Source of the DNA: JBGTCD01 sp041749015
Lineage (GTDB): Bacteria; Bacteroidota; Bacteroidia; Cytophagales; Cyclobacteriaceae
Assembly: GCA_041749015.1 (NCBI GenBank)
Contig: JBGTCD010000084.1
Span: 1-64,000, forward strand
Direction: 5' to 3'
Length of the DNA: 64,000 nt
The notes under the pieces were generated by a model. That model was given only the letters and a program-made list of their open reading frames with translations, had not been told where the DNA came from and searched no databases. Position numbers and translations under genes: made by a program. Positions 52,186 to 60,900 of the stretch are shown piece after piece (position 1 is the stretch's first letter; each line of letters opens with the position of its first letter).

Positions 52186-52884
52186 ATGGGATCAATGGTT
52201 ACTCAACATGTTAATATGGCGAAAGTTTATGGATTAGTGCTTTTAATGGGGATGTTTTGGGCCTGCTCAGAAAAGAAAACTACCACCGAAACTCAGACTG
52301 CTAAAGAAAGCAATACTGAAAGATCGGCACCAGAGAAGCGGATTCTCTTTTTTGGCAATAGCCTGACGGCCGGGTATGGCCTGGAGGAGGAAGAAGGCTT
52401 CCCGGACTTGATCCAGAACCGTCTTGACAGCCTTGGCTATAACTATACGGTGATCAATGGAGGCCTTAGCGGCGAAACGACTGCCAGTGGTCTGACCCGG
52501 CTCGATTGGTTTTTGGAGGACCAGCCTCATATTTTTATTTTGGAACTGGGCGGCAATGACGGCCTCAGAGGCATTGATCCTGATGAGACCCGGACGAATC
52601 TGATCCAGATGCTGGAGAAGGTCCAGGCCCGATACCCAGATACCAGGCTGGTGCTGGCCGGTATGCAGGTGCCTCCTAATATGGGCCAAACCTATACTCA
52701 GGCTTTTGAAAAAGTATTTCCTGTGGTGGCTGATCGATTTGAGGACCTGGTCTTTATTCCATTCCTGCTCGAAGGGGTGGGGGGCGACCCGGAGCTGAAT
52801 CTTCCTGACGGAATCCATCCTACGGCTGAAGGTCATAAGATCGTGGCAGAAACTGTTTGGAAATATCTGGAGCCCTTGCTGTAA
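52186..52884 (+). CDS. GDSL/SGNH esterase (TesA-like), lipoprotein
   Basis: A 232-residue esterase or lysophospholipase of the SGNH family. The catalytic blocks are LFFGNSLTAGYG (Ser; GNSL in place of GDSL), VINGGLSGETTASG (Gly), LELGGNDGLRG (Asn) and LPDGIHPTAEGH (Asp, His). A lipobox (FWAC, Cys about residue 27 from the first ATG) anchors it in the envelope. ATG 52216 would give a more compact signal (MAKVYGLVLLMGMFWAC). Its divergent pairing with the ABC genes matches E. coli tesA-ybbAP. Confidence 0.9.
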   Translation: MGSMVTQHVNMAKVYGLVLLMGMFWACSEKKTTTETQTAKESNTERSAPEKRILFFGNSLTAGYGLEEEEGFPDLIQNRLDSLGYNYTVINGGLSGETTASGLTRLDWFLEDQPHIFILELGGNDGLRGIDPDETRTNLIQMLEKVQARYPDTRLVLAGMQVPPNMGQTYTQAFEKVFPVVADRFEDLVFIPFLLEGVGGDPELNLPDGIHPTAEGHKIVAETVWKYLEPLL

Positions 52885-52887
52885 TTT

Positions 52888-53259
52888 CTACCTGGGGCTA
52901 AACTGTTTTTTGCCCTGCCGGTATTGAAAAATCAAAACCCCAGCTCCAATGAGCAAGCCGAAAAAATTCCTTGCGGCCTCTACATAAGGCTTGTCGGCCT
53001 GCATCTCCCCGACAATCTCTCCAACACTGCCCTGGGTGAGCCACTCCCAGACTCCGGGCAGAAAAAAAAGACTATAGGTAGCCAAAGCTACTGAGCCTGT
53101 CAGGGTGAGTACTGGCGTGTACCTTTCGAATATGGCGAGAAAGCAGACGAAGGCTACGAAGTCGTAAATGAACATCCATAGCAGGCTTTGATCATCATTG
53201 TATTGCAGGGCACCAAACCCAAGGAAAATAATGGTTAAGATGATGTTGAGGGTTCTCAT
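52888..53259 (-). CDS. TMEM220-like membrane protein
   Basis: A 123-residue membrane protein with about four segments (4-20, 27-45, 50-68, 95-113). The motif ALQYNDDQSLLWMFIYDFVA and EAARNFFGLLIGAGVL are those of the transmembrane family 220, found in animals and in Bacteroidota. The function is unknown. It converges on the tesA-like gene with 3 bases between them and is divergent from ssb. Confidence 0.75.
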   Translation of the reverse strand: MRTLNIILTIIFLGFGALQYNDDQSLLWMFIYDFVAFVCFLAIFERYTPVLTLTGSVALATYSLFFLPGVWEWLTQGSVGEIVGEMQADKPYVEAARNFFGLLIGAGVLIFQYRQGKKQFSPR

Positions 53260-53418
53260 TCTTATGATAAGTTTGAAAAATTTGGAATGACCAATTTAGT
53301 TTTTTTTCGATAAAGAATGTCTTGAAAATTAAAACGGTAATTGTTTTTACCAAAGCGAAGCAAAAACTTTAAAATAATAAATGCCTTTAAAACGGTCTAA
53401 ACAGCGATTATCCGTTTT

Positions 53419-53458
53419 CAAACGCTTACAAACGGATATAAACGAATACAAACATTTA
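53419..53458 (+). repeat. four phased decamer repeats upstream of ssb
   Basis: Four consecutive 10-base units share the pattern YAAACRNNTA: CAAACGCTTA, CAAACGGATA, TAAACGAATA and CAAACATTTA. Further AAAC motifs at about 53390 and 53399 keep nearly the same phase. The period equals one helical turn, so all copies face the same side of the DNA. They end about 30 bases before a promoter-like CACCTTTG (53487-53494). They may be protein-binding iterons or a bent upstream element; no function is known. Confidence 0.6.
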
Positions 53459-53514
53459 TCATACGACTCCTACTAATCGCCCTCCCCACCTTTGCATCGT
53501 CAGTTCGACAAAAT

Positions 53515-53877
53515 ATGTTTAACCAAAATTCTAAAGTCATGAAAAATTTAAGAAACAATGTACAGTTGATCGGAAGGTTAGGACAAGACCCTGAGTTGAA
53601 AACCCTTGAAAGTGGTAAAACACTCGTGCGTTTTTCTATTGCCACAAGCGATTATTACAAGAATGGAAAAGGTGAAAAAGTTGAGGACACCCAGTGGCAT
53701 AATGTTGTGGCCTGGGGCAAGCAAGCCGAGATCGTGTGTGACTATCTAAAGAAGGGCAAAGAGGTTGCCTTGAATGGGAAGCTCGTGCACCGCTCTTATG
53801 AAACAGGACAAGGTGAGAAGCGCAACATCACCGAGATCAATATGACCGATCTTCTGATGATTGGAGGAAAGGCATAA
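53515..53877 (+). CDS. ssb: single-stranded DNA-binding protein, short form
   Basis: A 120-residue OB-fold protein. Seen are NNVQLIGRLGQDPELKTL, VRFSIATSDYYKN, DTQWHNVVAWGKQAEIVCDY, LKKGKEVALNGKL and ITEINMTDLLMIGGKA. It stops right after the OB fold, so the acidic tail (DDIPF type) that recruits repair and replication proteins is missing. A housekeeping SSB is normally longer, which suggests this is an accessory paralogue used in competence, repair or a mobile element. ATG 53539 is an alternative start. A promoter-like CACCTTTG lies about 20 bases upstream and a strong terminator follows. Confidence 0.9.
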   Translation: MFNQNSKVMKNLRNNVQLIGRLGQDPELKTLESGKTLVRFSIATSDYYKNGKGEKVEDTQWHNVVAWGKQAEIVCDYLKKGKEVALNGKLVHRSYETGQGEKRNITEINMTDLLMIGGKA

Positions 53878-54020
53878 ATAGTCTGAAATTCCGAACCAAA
53901 CCCGGGCTGCCATTTTTTGCAGTCCGGGTTTTTTATTTGTAATTTACCTGGCAACCAACCAGATGGTTAATCCAACTTTTGACTTTCAGAGAATTAAAGT
54001 TGATTCTAAAAACAGAATGT
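53839..54020 (+). repeat. 182-bp direct repeat, copy 1 (ssb tail, terminator, leader)
   Basis: This segment covers the last 13 codons of ssb, its terminator and about 85 bases beyond. It recurs at 56494-56680 with most bases identical, including GATCTTCTGATGATTG, CTGAAATTCCGA and CTTTTGACTTTCAGAG. The two copies flank the Tat-exported protein gene and the cyclase gene. Copy 1 ends with an ATG that starts no long frame here, while the matching ATG in copy 2 starts the SdpI-like gene. Confidence 0.75.
53898..53936 (+). terminator. intrinsic terminator of ssb
   Basis: CCCGGGCTGC (53901-53910) and GCAGTCCGGG (53919-53928) form a 10-bp stem with one G-T pair, followed by six T. Three A precede the stem. 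It is a strong intrinsic terminator. Confidence 0.9.
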
Positions 54021-54082
54021 ATGTTAAATTCCACTATATTGATTGCTTAAAATCTGGCTTTAATCAACCTTAATCCGCAACC

Positions 54083-54592
54083 ATGGAAAAGAGAAGATCA
54101 TTTATTAAAAAATCAGGACTGCTACTTGTAGCCGGTGCTTTGCCTTTGAGTACTTTTGCCAAGTTATTAGGCTTAGAGAAATCTCCTCTTGCAAATATTG
54201 TCATCACCCTTTATGTGGACACAGCCCGAATTGATAAACAAGACGTAAATGCATCCTGCAATTTTGGACAGGGCCAAGGTATTTCTAATGAAGAGTTTAC
54301 CACAGCCGTAAATCAGGGAGATAAGGTTACCTGGCAGGGTGTTTCTGCCAACGCTCCAGAAACAGACATAGTCAACATTGTTTCTATCAATCATGAAGGA
54401 GGTAAAAATGTGTTCGATAAAAACATTCTAAAGAGCAGCATGAGTGAAGGAAGTGAAAAGGTTACTGCTATCGCTAAGCAAAGAACTGACGGAGGTGAAA
54501 AGTACAAGTATAAAATCTCATTTACAGTATTGAACAATGGCGTGAAAAGAAATGGCATGTTCCATATTGATCCAAAATTGGAGGTACATTGA
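54083..54592 (+). CDS. Tat-exported protein of unknown function
   Basis: A 169-residue protein with a twin-arginine signal: MEKRRSFIKKSGLLLVAGAL, cleaved near TFA (about residue 26). The mature part starts with a strand-rich segment (ANIVITLYVDTARIDKQDVN) and continues with beta-like stretches (KVTWQGVSANAPETDIVNI; YKYKISFTVLNNGVKRN) to FHIDPKLEVH. No family was recognised. Tat export implies folding before secretion. It lies 46 bases before the cyclase gene and within the two ssb-tail repeats, so the pair may be one inserted unit. Confidence 0.75.
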   Translation: MEKRRSFIKKSGLLLVAGALPLSTFAKLLGLEKSPLANIVITLYVDTARIDKQDVNASCNFGQGQGISNEEFTTAVNQGDKVTWQGVSANAPETDIVNIVSINHEGGKNVFDKNILKSSMSEGSEKVTAIAKQRTDGGEKYKYKISFTVLNNGVKRNGMFHIDPKLEVH

Positions 54593-54638
54593 AATAATAA
54601 CATTATAGATTTTGTTTGATTCTAATAGATACGAGTTG

Positions 54639-56444
54639 ATGTCATTAAAAAAAGCCTATTTAACACTAGGCTTTTTTTTTATTTCTTCAACTATAGTAAT
54701 AGGACAGGGCAAGGCCAATGTCGATAGTCTTGAAAATATCTATGTTTCCGGCAATTATGAGGCGCAAAATAAACTGGCTATTCTAAAGTTGCTCGCAGTT
54801 AATCACGTCAATATCGAAAAAAGAATCTTATTCAGTGAGGAGTTAATAAGTGAAGCAAGGAAACTGGATTCAATTAATTATGAATTTCAAGGGTATTTGG
54901 AAAAAGGAAACGCATTGAGGTCGAAAGGTGATTTAAGTCAGTCCCTGGAAAGTTATATTCAATGTGCAAGAATTGCTGAGAAGCAGCAAAACCAAAATCA
55001 ACTTGGTAAAATAAACATTGCGATCGCTGATGTATATTCTATCATGGGTAACCATCAGACGGCAGTAAATTATCATAAAAATGCTATCGATATCCTCAGA
55101 CAACTAGGCGACTCTGTAAATATCGCAACAGCATTATTGAACGCTGGCGATGAATACATCAACTTTAATAAACTTGATACTGCTCTAATCCTTACCATGG
55201 AGGCAGAAATAATTTTTAAGAAGCTTAACTCTCAAGTTGGGCAAGCTTACAGCCTTGGTAACCTTGGAATGATTTACGCAAAATTAGGGATTGATTTAAA
55301 GGCTGAATATCATATGAACCAAGCTATTGTTTTGCTTGAAAAACTGGACGAATATTATCCTATTGCCGTTTATTTAACATATATCTCTGAGATATATCTT
55401 GAAAAAGGGTACAGTGAAAATGCCTTAAACTATGCATTCAAAAGCCTGGAGCTATCTCAAAAATATGGAATGAAAAAGGAGGTTAGTGAAGCTTATTTAT
55501 CCTTGTCTAAGATATATGAAAAAGAAGGAAATACGGCTATGGCCCTGGAGAATTATCGAAACCACATTATCTACAAAGACAGCGTCAATAACATCACCTC
55601 GGTGCAGCAAATGGCTGACCTTCGTACCAACTTTGAAGTTTCCAAAAAACAAATTGAAGTAGACTTACTAAACCAACAAAAGAAAACACAGCAAATAATT
55701 GTAATCGCAATTGTAATCGCACTGGTTCTTATTTGTCTTTTAGCAATCGGTTTGTACAGGCGATATGTATATATCAAAAGAACTCAGCGCATTATTGAGA
55801 ATGAAAGAAATCGGTCTGATGAATTACTCCTAAATATTCTACCTAAAGAAACGGCCAACGAATTAAAACTTAACGGTAAAGTAAAGGCCCAGAAGTTTGA
55901 ATCCGTAACGGTAATGTTTGCAGACTTTAAGGGATTTACCCAATTCGCAGAACAACTTCAGCCAGAAACATTAGTTAAAAGGGTGGATTATTACTTTTCA
56001 AAATTTGACGAAATCATGGAGAAGCATGGACTGGAGAAAATAAAGACTGTTGGTGATGCATATATGTGCGCCGGCGGATTGCCCTTTCCAACAAAAAACC
56101 ATTCAAGTAAAATGCTTGATGCTGCCATTGAAATGGCTCAGTTTGTGGAAGAGGCCAAAATAAATTTTTCTCAAAATGAAGCACCTTTTGAAGTTCGTAT
56201 TGGTATCAACACCGGACCGGTTGTAGCGGGAGTTGTCGGCACTAAAAAGTTTGCTTACGATATCTGGGGAGATACTGTAAACATCGCGGCCAGAATGGAA
56301 TCCGGCTCTGAAACGGGAAGAATTAATATTTCAGAAAACACCTATGAGTTGATAAAAGGGGAATTTGAGTGCGAATACAGAGGAGAAATAGAAGCCAAAA
56401 ACAGAGGCATGTTAAAAATGTATTTTGTGAAGGCAAGAAAATAA
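54639..56444 (+). CDS. membrane adenylate cyclase (class III) with periplasmic TPR domain
   Basis: A 601-residue signalling enzyme. It has a signal peptide (MSLKKAYLTLGFFFISSTIV), then tetratricopeptide repeats from about 75 to 330 (ALLNAGDEYINFNKLDTALI; AYSLGNLGMIYAKLGIDLKA). One membrane segment follows (about 352-372) and a cytoplasmic class III cyclase domain (about 420-600). The metal Asp is in VMFADFKGFTQFAE. Lys in KTVGDAYM and Asp in YDIWGDTVNIAARME are the residues that select ATP, so cAMP is the expected product. The long frame starts with TTG 54612, but ATG 54639 is natural. The TPR domain may sense a periplasmic protein, possibly the Tat-exported one upstream. Confidence 0.9.
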   Translation: MSLKKAYLTLGFFFISSTIVIGQGKANVDSLENIYVSGNYEAQNKLAILKLLAVNHVNIEKRILFSEELISEARKLDSINYEFQGYLEKGNALRSKGDLSQSLESYIQCARIAEKQQNQNQLGKINIAIADVYSIMGNHQTAVNYHKNAIDILRQLGDSVNIATALLNAGDEYINFNKLDTALILTMEAEIIFKKLNSQVGQAYSLGNLGMIYAKLGIDLKAEYHMNQAIVLLEKLDEYYPIAVYLTYISEIYLEKGYSENALNYAFKSLELSQKYGMKKEVSEAYLSLSKIYEKEGNTAMALENYRNHIIYKDSVNNITSVQQMADLRTNFEVSKKQIEVDLLNQQKKTQQIIVIAIVIALVLICLLAIGLYRRYVYIKRTQRIIENERNRSDELLLNILPKETANELKLNGKVKAQKFESVTVMFADFKGFTQFAEQLQPETLVKRVDYYFSKFDEIMEKHGLEKIKTVGDAYMCAGGLPFPTKNHSSKMLDAAIEMAQFVEEAKINFSQNEAPFEVRIGINTGPVVAGVVGTKKFAYDIWGDTVNIAARMESGSETGRINISENTYELIKGEFECEYRGEIEAKNRGMLKMYFVKARK

Positions 56445-56493
56445 AGTACGGCAACTGTTTTCAAAACTGTCGATTTGGTTGCTTCCAAAATGC

Positions 56494-56680
56494 CAATATT
56501 GATCGATCTTCTGATGATTGAAGGGAATGCATGATTAGCCTGAAATTCCGAGCCAAACCCGGGCTGCTATTTTTTGCAGTCCGGGTTTTTTATTTGTAAT
56601 TTACCTGGCAATCAACTTGATGGTTAATTACGCTTTTGACTTTCAGAGTATTAAAGTTGGTTTTAAAAATAGAATTTATG
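56494..56680 (+). repeat. direct repeat, copy 2 (remnant of an ssb tail with terminator)
   Basis: Second copy of the segment at 53839-54020. Read in the old ssb frame it still gives DLLMI..G.A and a stop, so it is the tail of a former ssb-like gene. It includes a complete terminator and the leader of the SdpI-like gene, whose ATG is the last three bases. Small indels show that the copies diverged some time ago. Confidence 0.75.
56555..56592 (+). terminator. duplicate terminator
   Basis: CCCGGGCTGC (56558-56567) and GCAGTCCGGG (56576-56585) repeat the ssb terminator, with six T after it. In its present place it would end the cyclase transcript, about 110 bases after that gene's stop codon. 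Confidence 0.85.
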
Positions 56681-56998
56681 GAACCTTCACTTAATCTAGG
56701 AGTGTTCTTTTTGGTAGGAGGTTTAATATTAAGATACGCTCCCATCCCGAGAAATTATTTACTAGGTTATCGTACTTTTCGCTCCATGAAAAACGATGCT
56801 AACTGGAAGTTTGCCAATAGAGAAAGTGGCAAATATTTGTTAATAATTGGTCCTGTCACGATGATAGCCGGAATACTTTCCTCGTATATGGGTTTCAGTC
56901 CTTTCCCTGTAATTTACTTCACAATAGGCTTACTTTTTATAACCATTGTGATAGTGGAGATTCGTCTTAAGAAATTTGAAATACAACAGAAAAAGTAA
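56678..56998 (+). CDS. SdpI family membrane protein
   Basis: A 106-residue membrane protein with three segments (about 7-22, 54-74, 80-98). The loop NYLLGYRTFRSMKNDANWKF then ANRESGKY is the SdpI signature seen in the immunity protein against the Bacillus SDP toxin and in many relatives of unknown role. ATG 56678 is chosen over the upstream TTG at 56636, which lies in the repeat. It converges on the sugar operon; a terminator for that operon overlaps its last bases. Confidence 0.8.
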   Translation: MEPSLNLGVFFLVGGLILRYAPIPRNYLLGYRTFRSMKNDANWKFANRESGKYLLIIGPVTMIAGILSSYMGFSPFPVIYFTIGLLFITIVIVEIRLKKFEIQQKK

Positions 56999-57018
56999 AA
57001 AGGGCTTTATGAAGCCCT
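56990..57018 (-). terminator. intrinsic terminator of the right-hand sugar operon
   Basis: On the minus strand AGGGCTT (57018-57012 complement) and AAGCCCT (57007-57001 complement) form a 7-bp stem with a 4-base loop, followed by TTTTACTTTTT. It lies 14 bases after the stop of the isomerase-like gene at 57033. Confidence 0.8.
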
Positions 57019-57032
57019 CACCTGAGGCCATA

Positions 57033-57977
57033 TCAATTACCCATTTTAATACCCTTCATATACTCCATACTCAAGGCGATGCTTTCCAATGCTGGCTTTT
57101 GCACCTGGTCTTGCTCTACGAAATAATGGGTCATTCCGGCTTTCTCGGACTGGTCGAAAAAGGGCTGGAAATCGATGGATCCACCACCAAGTTCAGCAGT
57201 ATAATTGCCCTCTGGGCCTTTACCCAGGTCCTTGACATGCCATAAAGGGAAACGACCTGGATGTTGATTGAAGTAATCAAGCGGATCGTAACCTGCTACG
57301 ATGGCCCAGTACAGATCAATTTCAAACTGGACCAGGCTGGGGTCGGTTTCCCGGATTAAAACATCCATGGGGATTTCCCCTTCCAACTCTCTGAATTCAA
57401 AATCATGGTTGTGATAGGCAAACTTGATGCCGTATTCTTTGGCCTTTTCTGCTGATGTGTTGAATAGCTCAGCATTGGCTTTATAGGCATCAATGGTATC
57501 ACGCTCCTTGTCAGTAAGGTAAGGCACAACGATCCATGATTGTCCAGCTTCAGCGGCATCCTGACAAGCCTTTTCCCAATTGTTGATCAGTGTACCTTCC
57601 ATGGTGGGGTCATGGCGTCCGGTAGGGTTATGGCCTGATGGCATGGTCATGCCCAAGTCATTGATAAAGGTTTTAAAGTCCTTGGGTGCCATTCCATAGT
57701 ATTGGCCATTAGCATAACCAGCAGACTCCAGCTCTTTGTACCCAATTTCTGCGATTTTCTTAAGTGTGCCTTGAGGGTCTTTTTTCATCAATTCTCTGAC
57801 CGTGTACAGCTGAAGGCCTACGATGATTGCTGTCTCTTTTTCGTCCAGGTTGTCATTGGTTTGCGCACTGTTTTTGCCGCATGAGACTAAAGGACCAAAG
57901 GCTGCCAAAGCGCCAAGAGCTGCTGTAGTTTTAATAAAACCCCTGCGCTCCCAGTTTTTTTTGTTGAAAGATTCCAT
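57033..57977 (-). CDS. sugar phosphate isomerase/epimerase-like TIM-barrel protein, exported
   Basis: A 314-residue xylose-isomerase-like barrel. The N-terminus has both a twin-arginine motif (ERRGFIKTTAALGALAAFG) and a lipobox (LVSC, Cys about residue 33), so it is probably exported folded and lipid-anchored. Metal ligands are expected in FAYHNHDFEF, VQFEIDLYWAIVAG, LWHVKDLG and HYFVEQDQ. Relatives act on keto-sugars or inositols as isomerases, epimerases or lyases. It is the last gene of the operon, 11 bases after the large DUF1080 protein gene. Confidence 0.88.
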   Translation of the reverse strand: MESFNKKNWERRGFIKTTAALGALAAFGPLVSCGKNSAQTNDNLDEKETAIIVGLQLYTVRELMKKDPQGTLKKIAEIGYKELESAGYANGQYYGMAPKDFKTFINDLGMTMPSGHNPTGRHDPTMEGTLINNWEKACQDAAEAGQSWIVVPYLTDKERDTIDAYKANAELFNTSAEKAKEYGIKFAYHNHDFEFRELEGEIPMDVLIRETDPSLVQFEIDLYWAIVAGYDPLDYFNQHPGRFPLWHVKDLGKGPEGNYTAELGGGSIDFQPFFDQSEKAGMTHYFVEQDQVQKPALESIALSMEYMKGIKMGN

Positions 57978-57988
57978 AGGTATGAATT

Positions 57989-60900
57989 TTAAAGTTTACG
58001 GATTTTAATATTTCTGAACCAGACCTTATCCCCGTGATCCTGCAGGGCAATATGTCCTGATTTGGCTTTACCGAATCCGGGCATGTCCTTGAATTTGCTT
58101 TCTGAAATCATTTTTTCCCATTCCGGGGTATGCATTTCAATGGCCACTACCAAATAGCCATTAAGCCAATGCTCTACTTTTCCGTTTTTGCTGACTATTC
58201 TTGTGCGGTTCCATTCCCCTCCCGGATTTACCGTTACGAACTTACTTTCTATCATGTCATAAAGGTCGCCCGCCCGGTGAGTCACGAGTACGCCATCAGG
58301 ATGCCCGGTATTGTCAAGCAGTTGGTATTCGGGCCCGGTTTGCCATACGTATTGGTAATCATCAGACTCTACCACATTGTAAATAATGCCGCTGTTGCCG
58401 CCTGGTTCCAGCTTCCATTCGATGTAGAGTTCAAAATCCTCGTAAGCCTCATCGGTGATAATATCGCCACCACCCTTTACCTGCCACCCGTCTTTTTGAG
58501 AAGTATCAAGGTACAAGGTGCTATTGGCAACTTTCCAGGCGGTTCCGGTTTTGTCAGATTTAAAATTGCGCCAACCGTTGGTAGTTTTTCCATCAAACAA
58601 TAGCTGCCAACCCTGCTCTTTTTCTTCAGCAGAAAGGGTGTTAAGAGACGGAGGAGGTACTACCCTTTTAAATCCAGGCAAATTCTTAGGTATGGCATTG
58701 AGGGTGTACCAGCATTCTGTTGTCCAGAGTGATTGTCCTGACGCACTACGAAAGGGGTCTTTCAGCCGAATGTAAATCACATGACCGGGCTTCATGCCCT
58801 CAAGTTCGAGGAATACTTTTTTTCTGTCTTCTGAGATATTGACCGACCGGATTTTAAGGTCCTTAAGGTCAAGTTTTGGGCCGCCATATTCTGCGGTGGG
58901 CTTATAATACCATTGCTTGACTTCATACTCCTGAGGGGTCAAAGCCCTGCCTGGCTCGATGGGCTCGGTAAATTCGATTTCCATCCCATTGGTGCGGGCA
59001 CTGACTTTCAGCATTTCAAAAGTCTTGTTCCCATTAAATGTAATTTTCTGAAGGCCGTACCATTCTTTTCCCTCCTGAGCCCAGTTGCCCGGGTTGCCTA
59101 TGCCGCCAATAAATAGAGATTTACCATCTGGAGTCCAGGCAGCCCTGTTGACACCAGCCTCAAGTCCCTGGGTGAATCTGAATAAGGCCCCCTGATAAGC
59201 ACCATCAACTTTTTCGGCAAACACTCTTTTGAGTCCGCCATGGGTGACCTCACCATGAAGCATTTGCCCTGTATAATCTCCTGATTCGATATAAATGGGC
59301 TGACTTGGGGAGTTGCCGATCTCATCCTGAGGCAGCCAAACTACAGGGAGTGTTTCGGGAGCGCCTTCGGTACCTTCAGAATCCACTGCTCTCGCACCGT
59401 AGAAAGCACCATTAATGACATGCACTACCTTACTTGAGGGGAGCCAATCGCCCTGATTATCGGTAACGAATAGCTCACCATCCACTCCTTTGCCTATCCC
59501 ATTGGGTGTGCGCAAACCATGTGCGATAAACTCTGTAGAGCCATCCTCTTTGGATATTTTCACCACCTTTCCGCGGTCACGAATTTGTGGCTGTGTACTG
59601 GCACCTCCGGGGTCTATGGCAGTAGCAAGGGTGGCATAGAAATATCCGTCCTCATATTCCAGTCCAAAGGCAAATTCATGGAAATTGGATGACACCTGCC
59701 ACTGGTCTGAAACAGTACGGTATTCATCTGTGAAGCCATCACCATCATGGTCGATCAATTGGGTTAACTCCTGCTTTTGCTGCACATATATTTCATCTTC
59801 CACGACTTTCAAGCCCAATGGTTCTGCAAGCCCTGAGGCAATCCTGGTGACCTGAATGTCTTCCGGATTGTCACCATGCACCCCGTCAAGTACAAACACA
59901 GAACCAGTGGAATCCCAGGTGCAGATCACCAATCTACCATCACTGAGGAAATCCATGCCACCGACTTTTGGTTTAAACCAATCAGGTCTGGCCTGGGCCA
60001 GGTCAAAGGATGGATGCACTTCCTGAAGTGGATTTTGGTCCCCGGGGATGGTCCTGACAAGTTCTTCTCTGGGGATGTAAGGCCTGACTTCCTTTAGCAT
60101 GGATTTCTTATGCCTGAGCGCACTATTGGGGATGACGTCAAATCCTTTGGCACCAGACGGGATCCATTGCAGGGAAATTGAGGCACTGCCCCTGGCTTGA
60201 AAGTATTCTATTCTCAGGTCATTAAGGCCTTCCTTGAGTTTGACTTCGGCATCTATGGCTGTGGGCCCCTGAAAATTCCAACTTTCGGCAGCTTTGGCTC
60301 CGTTGATATAGAGACGGCTGCCATAGTCAGATACCAGTCTGAGTTGATAACTACCAGCTTTGGGGGCATCAATATACCCGTGAATTTCCATGTAAACATG
60401 ATTCTTAATCGGACCAATTCCAGAAATATCGGTGGCGTGGAGTGCCGGGGCTACCCCTGAATACACTGGAGGGGATATGGTCTCTGTAGTATAATCTTCG
60501 ATGTAATGAGCAATCACTACCAAGCCTGGGTAGAGATTATCATCATCCGGATTGCGGTCGTTATTGGTGCCATCAAGGTTGAGAGGGATGGAGGCGATAC
60601 CAACAAAAAGGTCTCCTTCCTCTTCTTCCGGTTCCTCCGTTTCTTCAGCCTCTTCACTTACGGAAAGGATGTACTTAATCATGAGTTGTGCATCCTCATC
60701 CGATAAGGCAGGATGGGGATTCATGACTGCCTCACCCCATACGCCTGAGCCTCCCTTTATGACCTTTCCCGCCAGGTCGGCCACCATTTCCGGGCTTTCA
60801 GGATACCGCTCAGCTATGGCCAGGTAAGAGGGGCCAATGGTTTGTTTGACTTCATTATGGCAGGTTTTACAATCGCTTCCGGCTATTAATTTTTGCCCTA

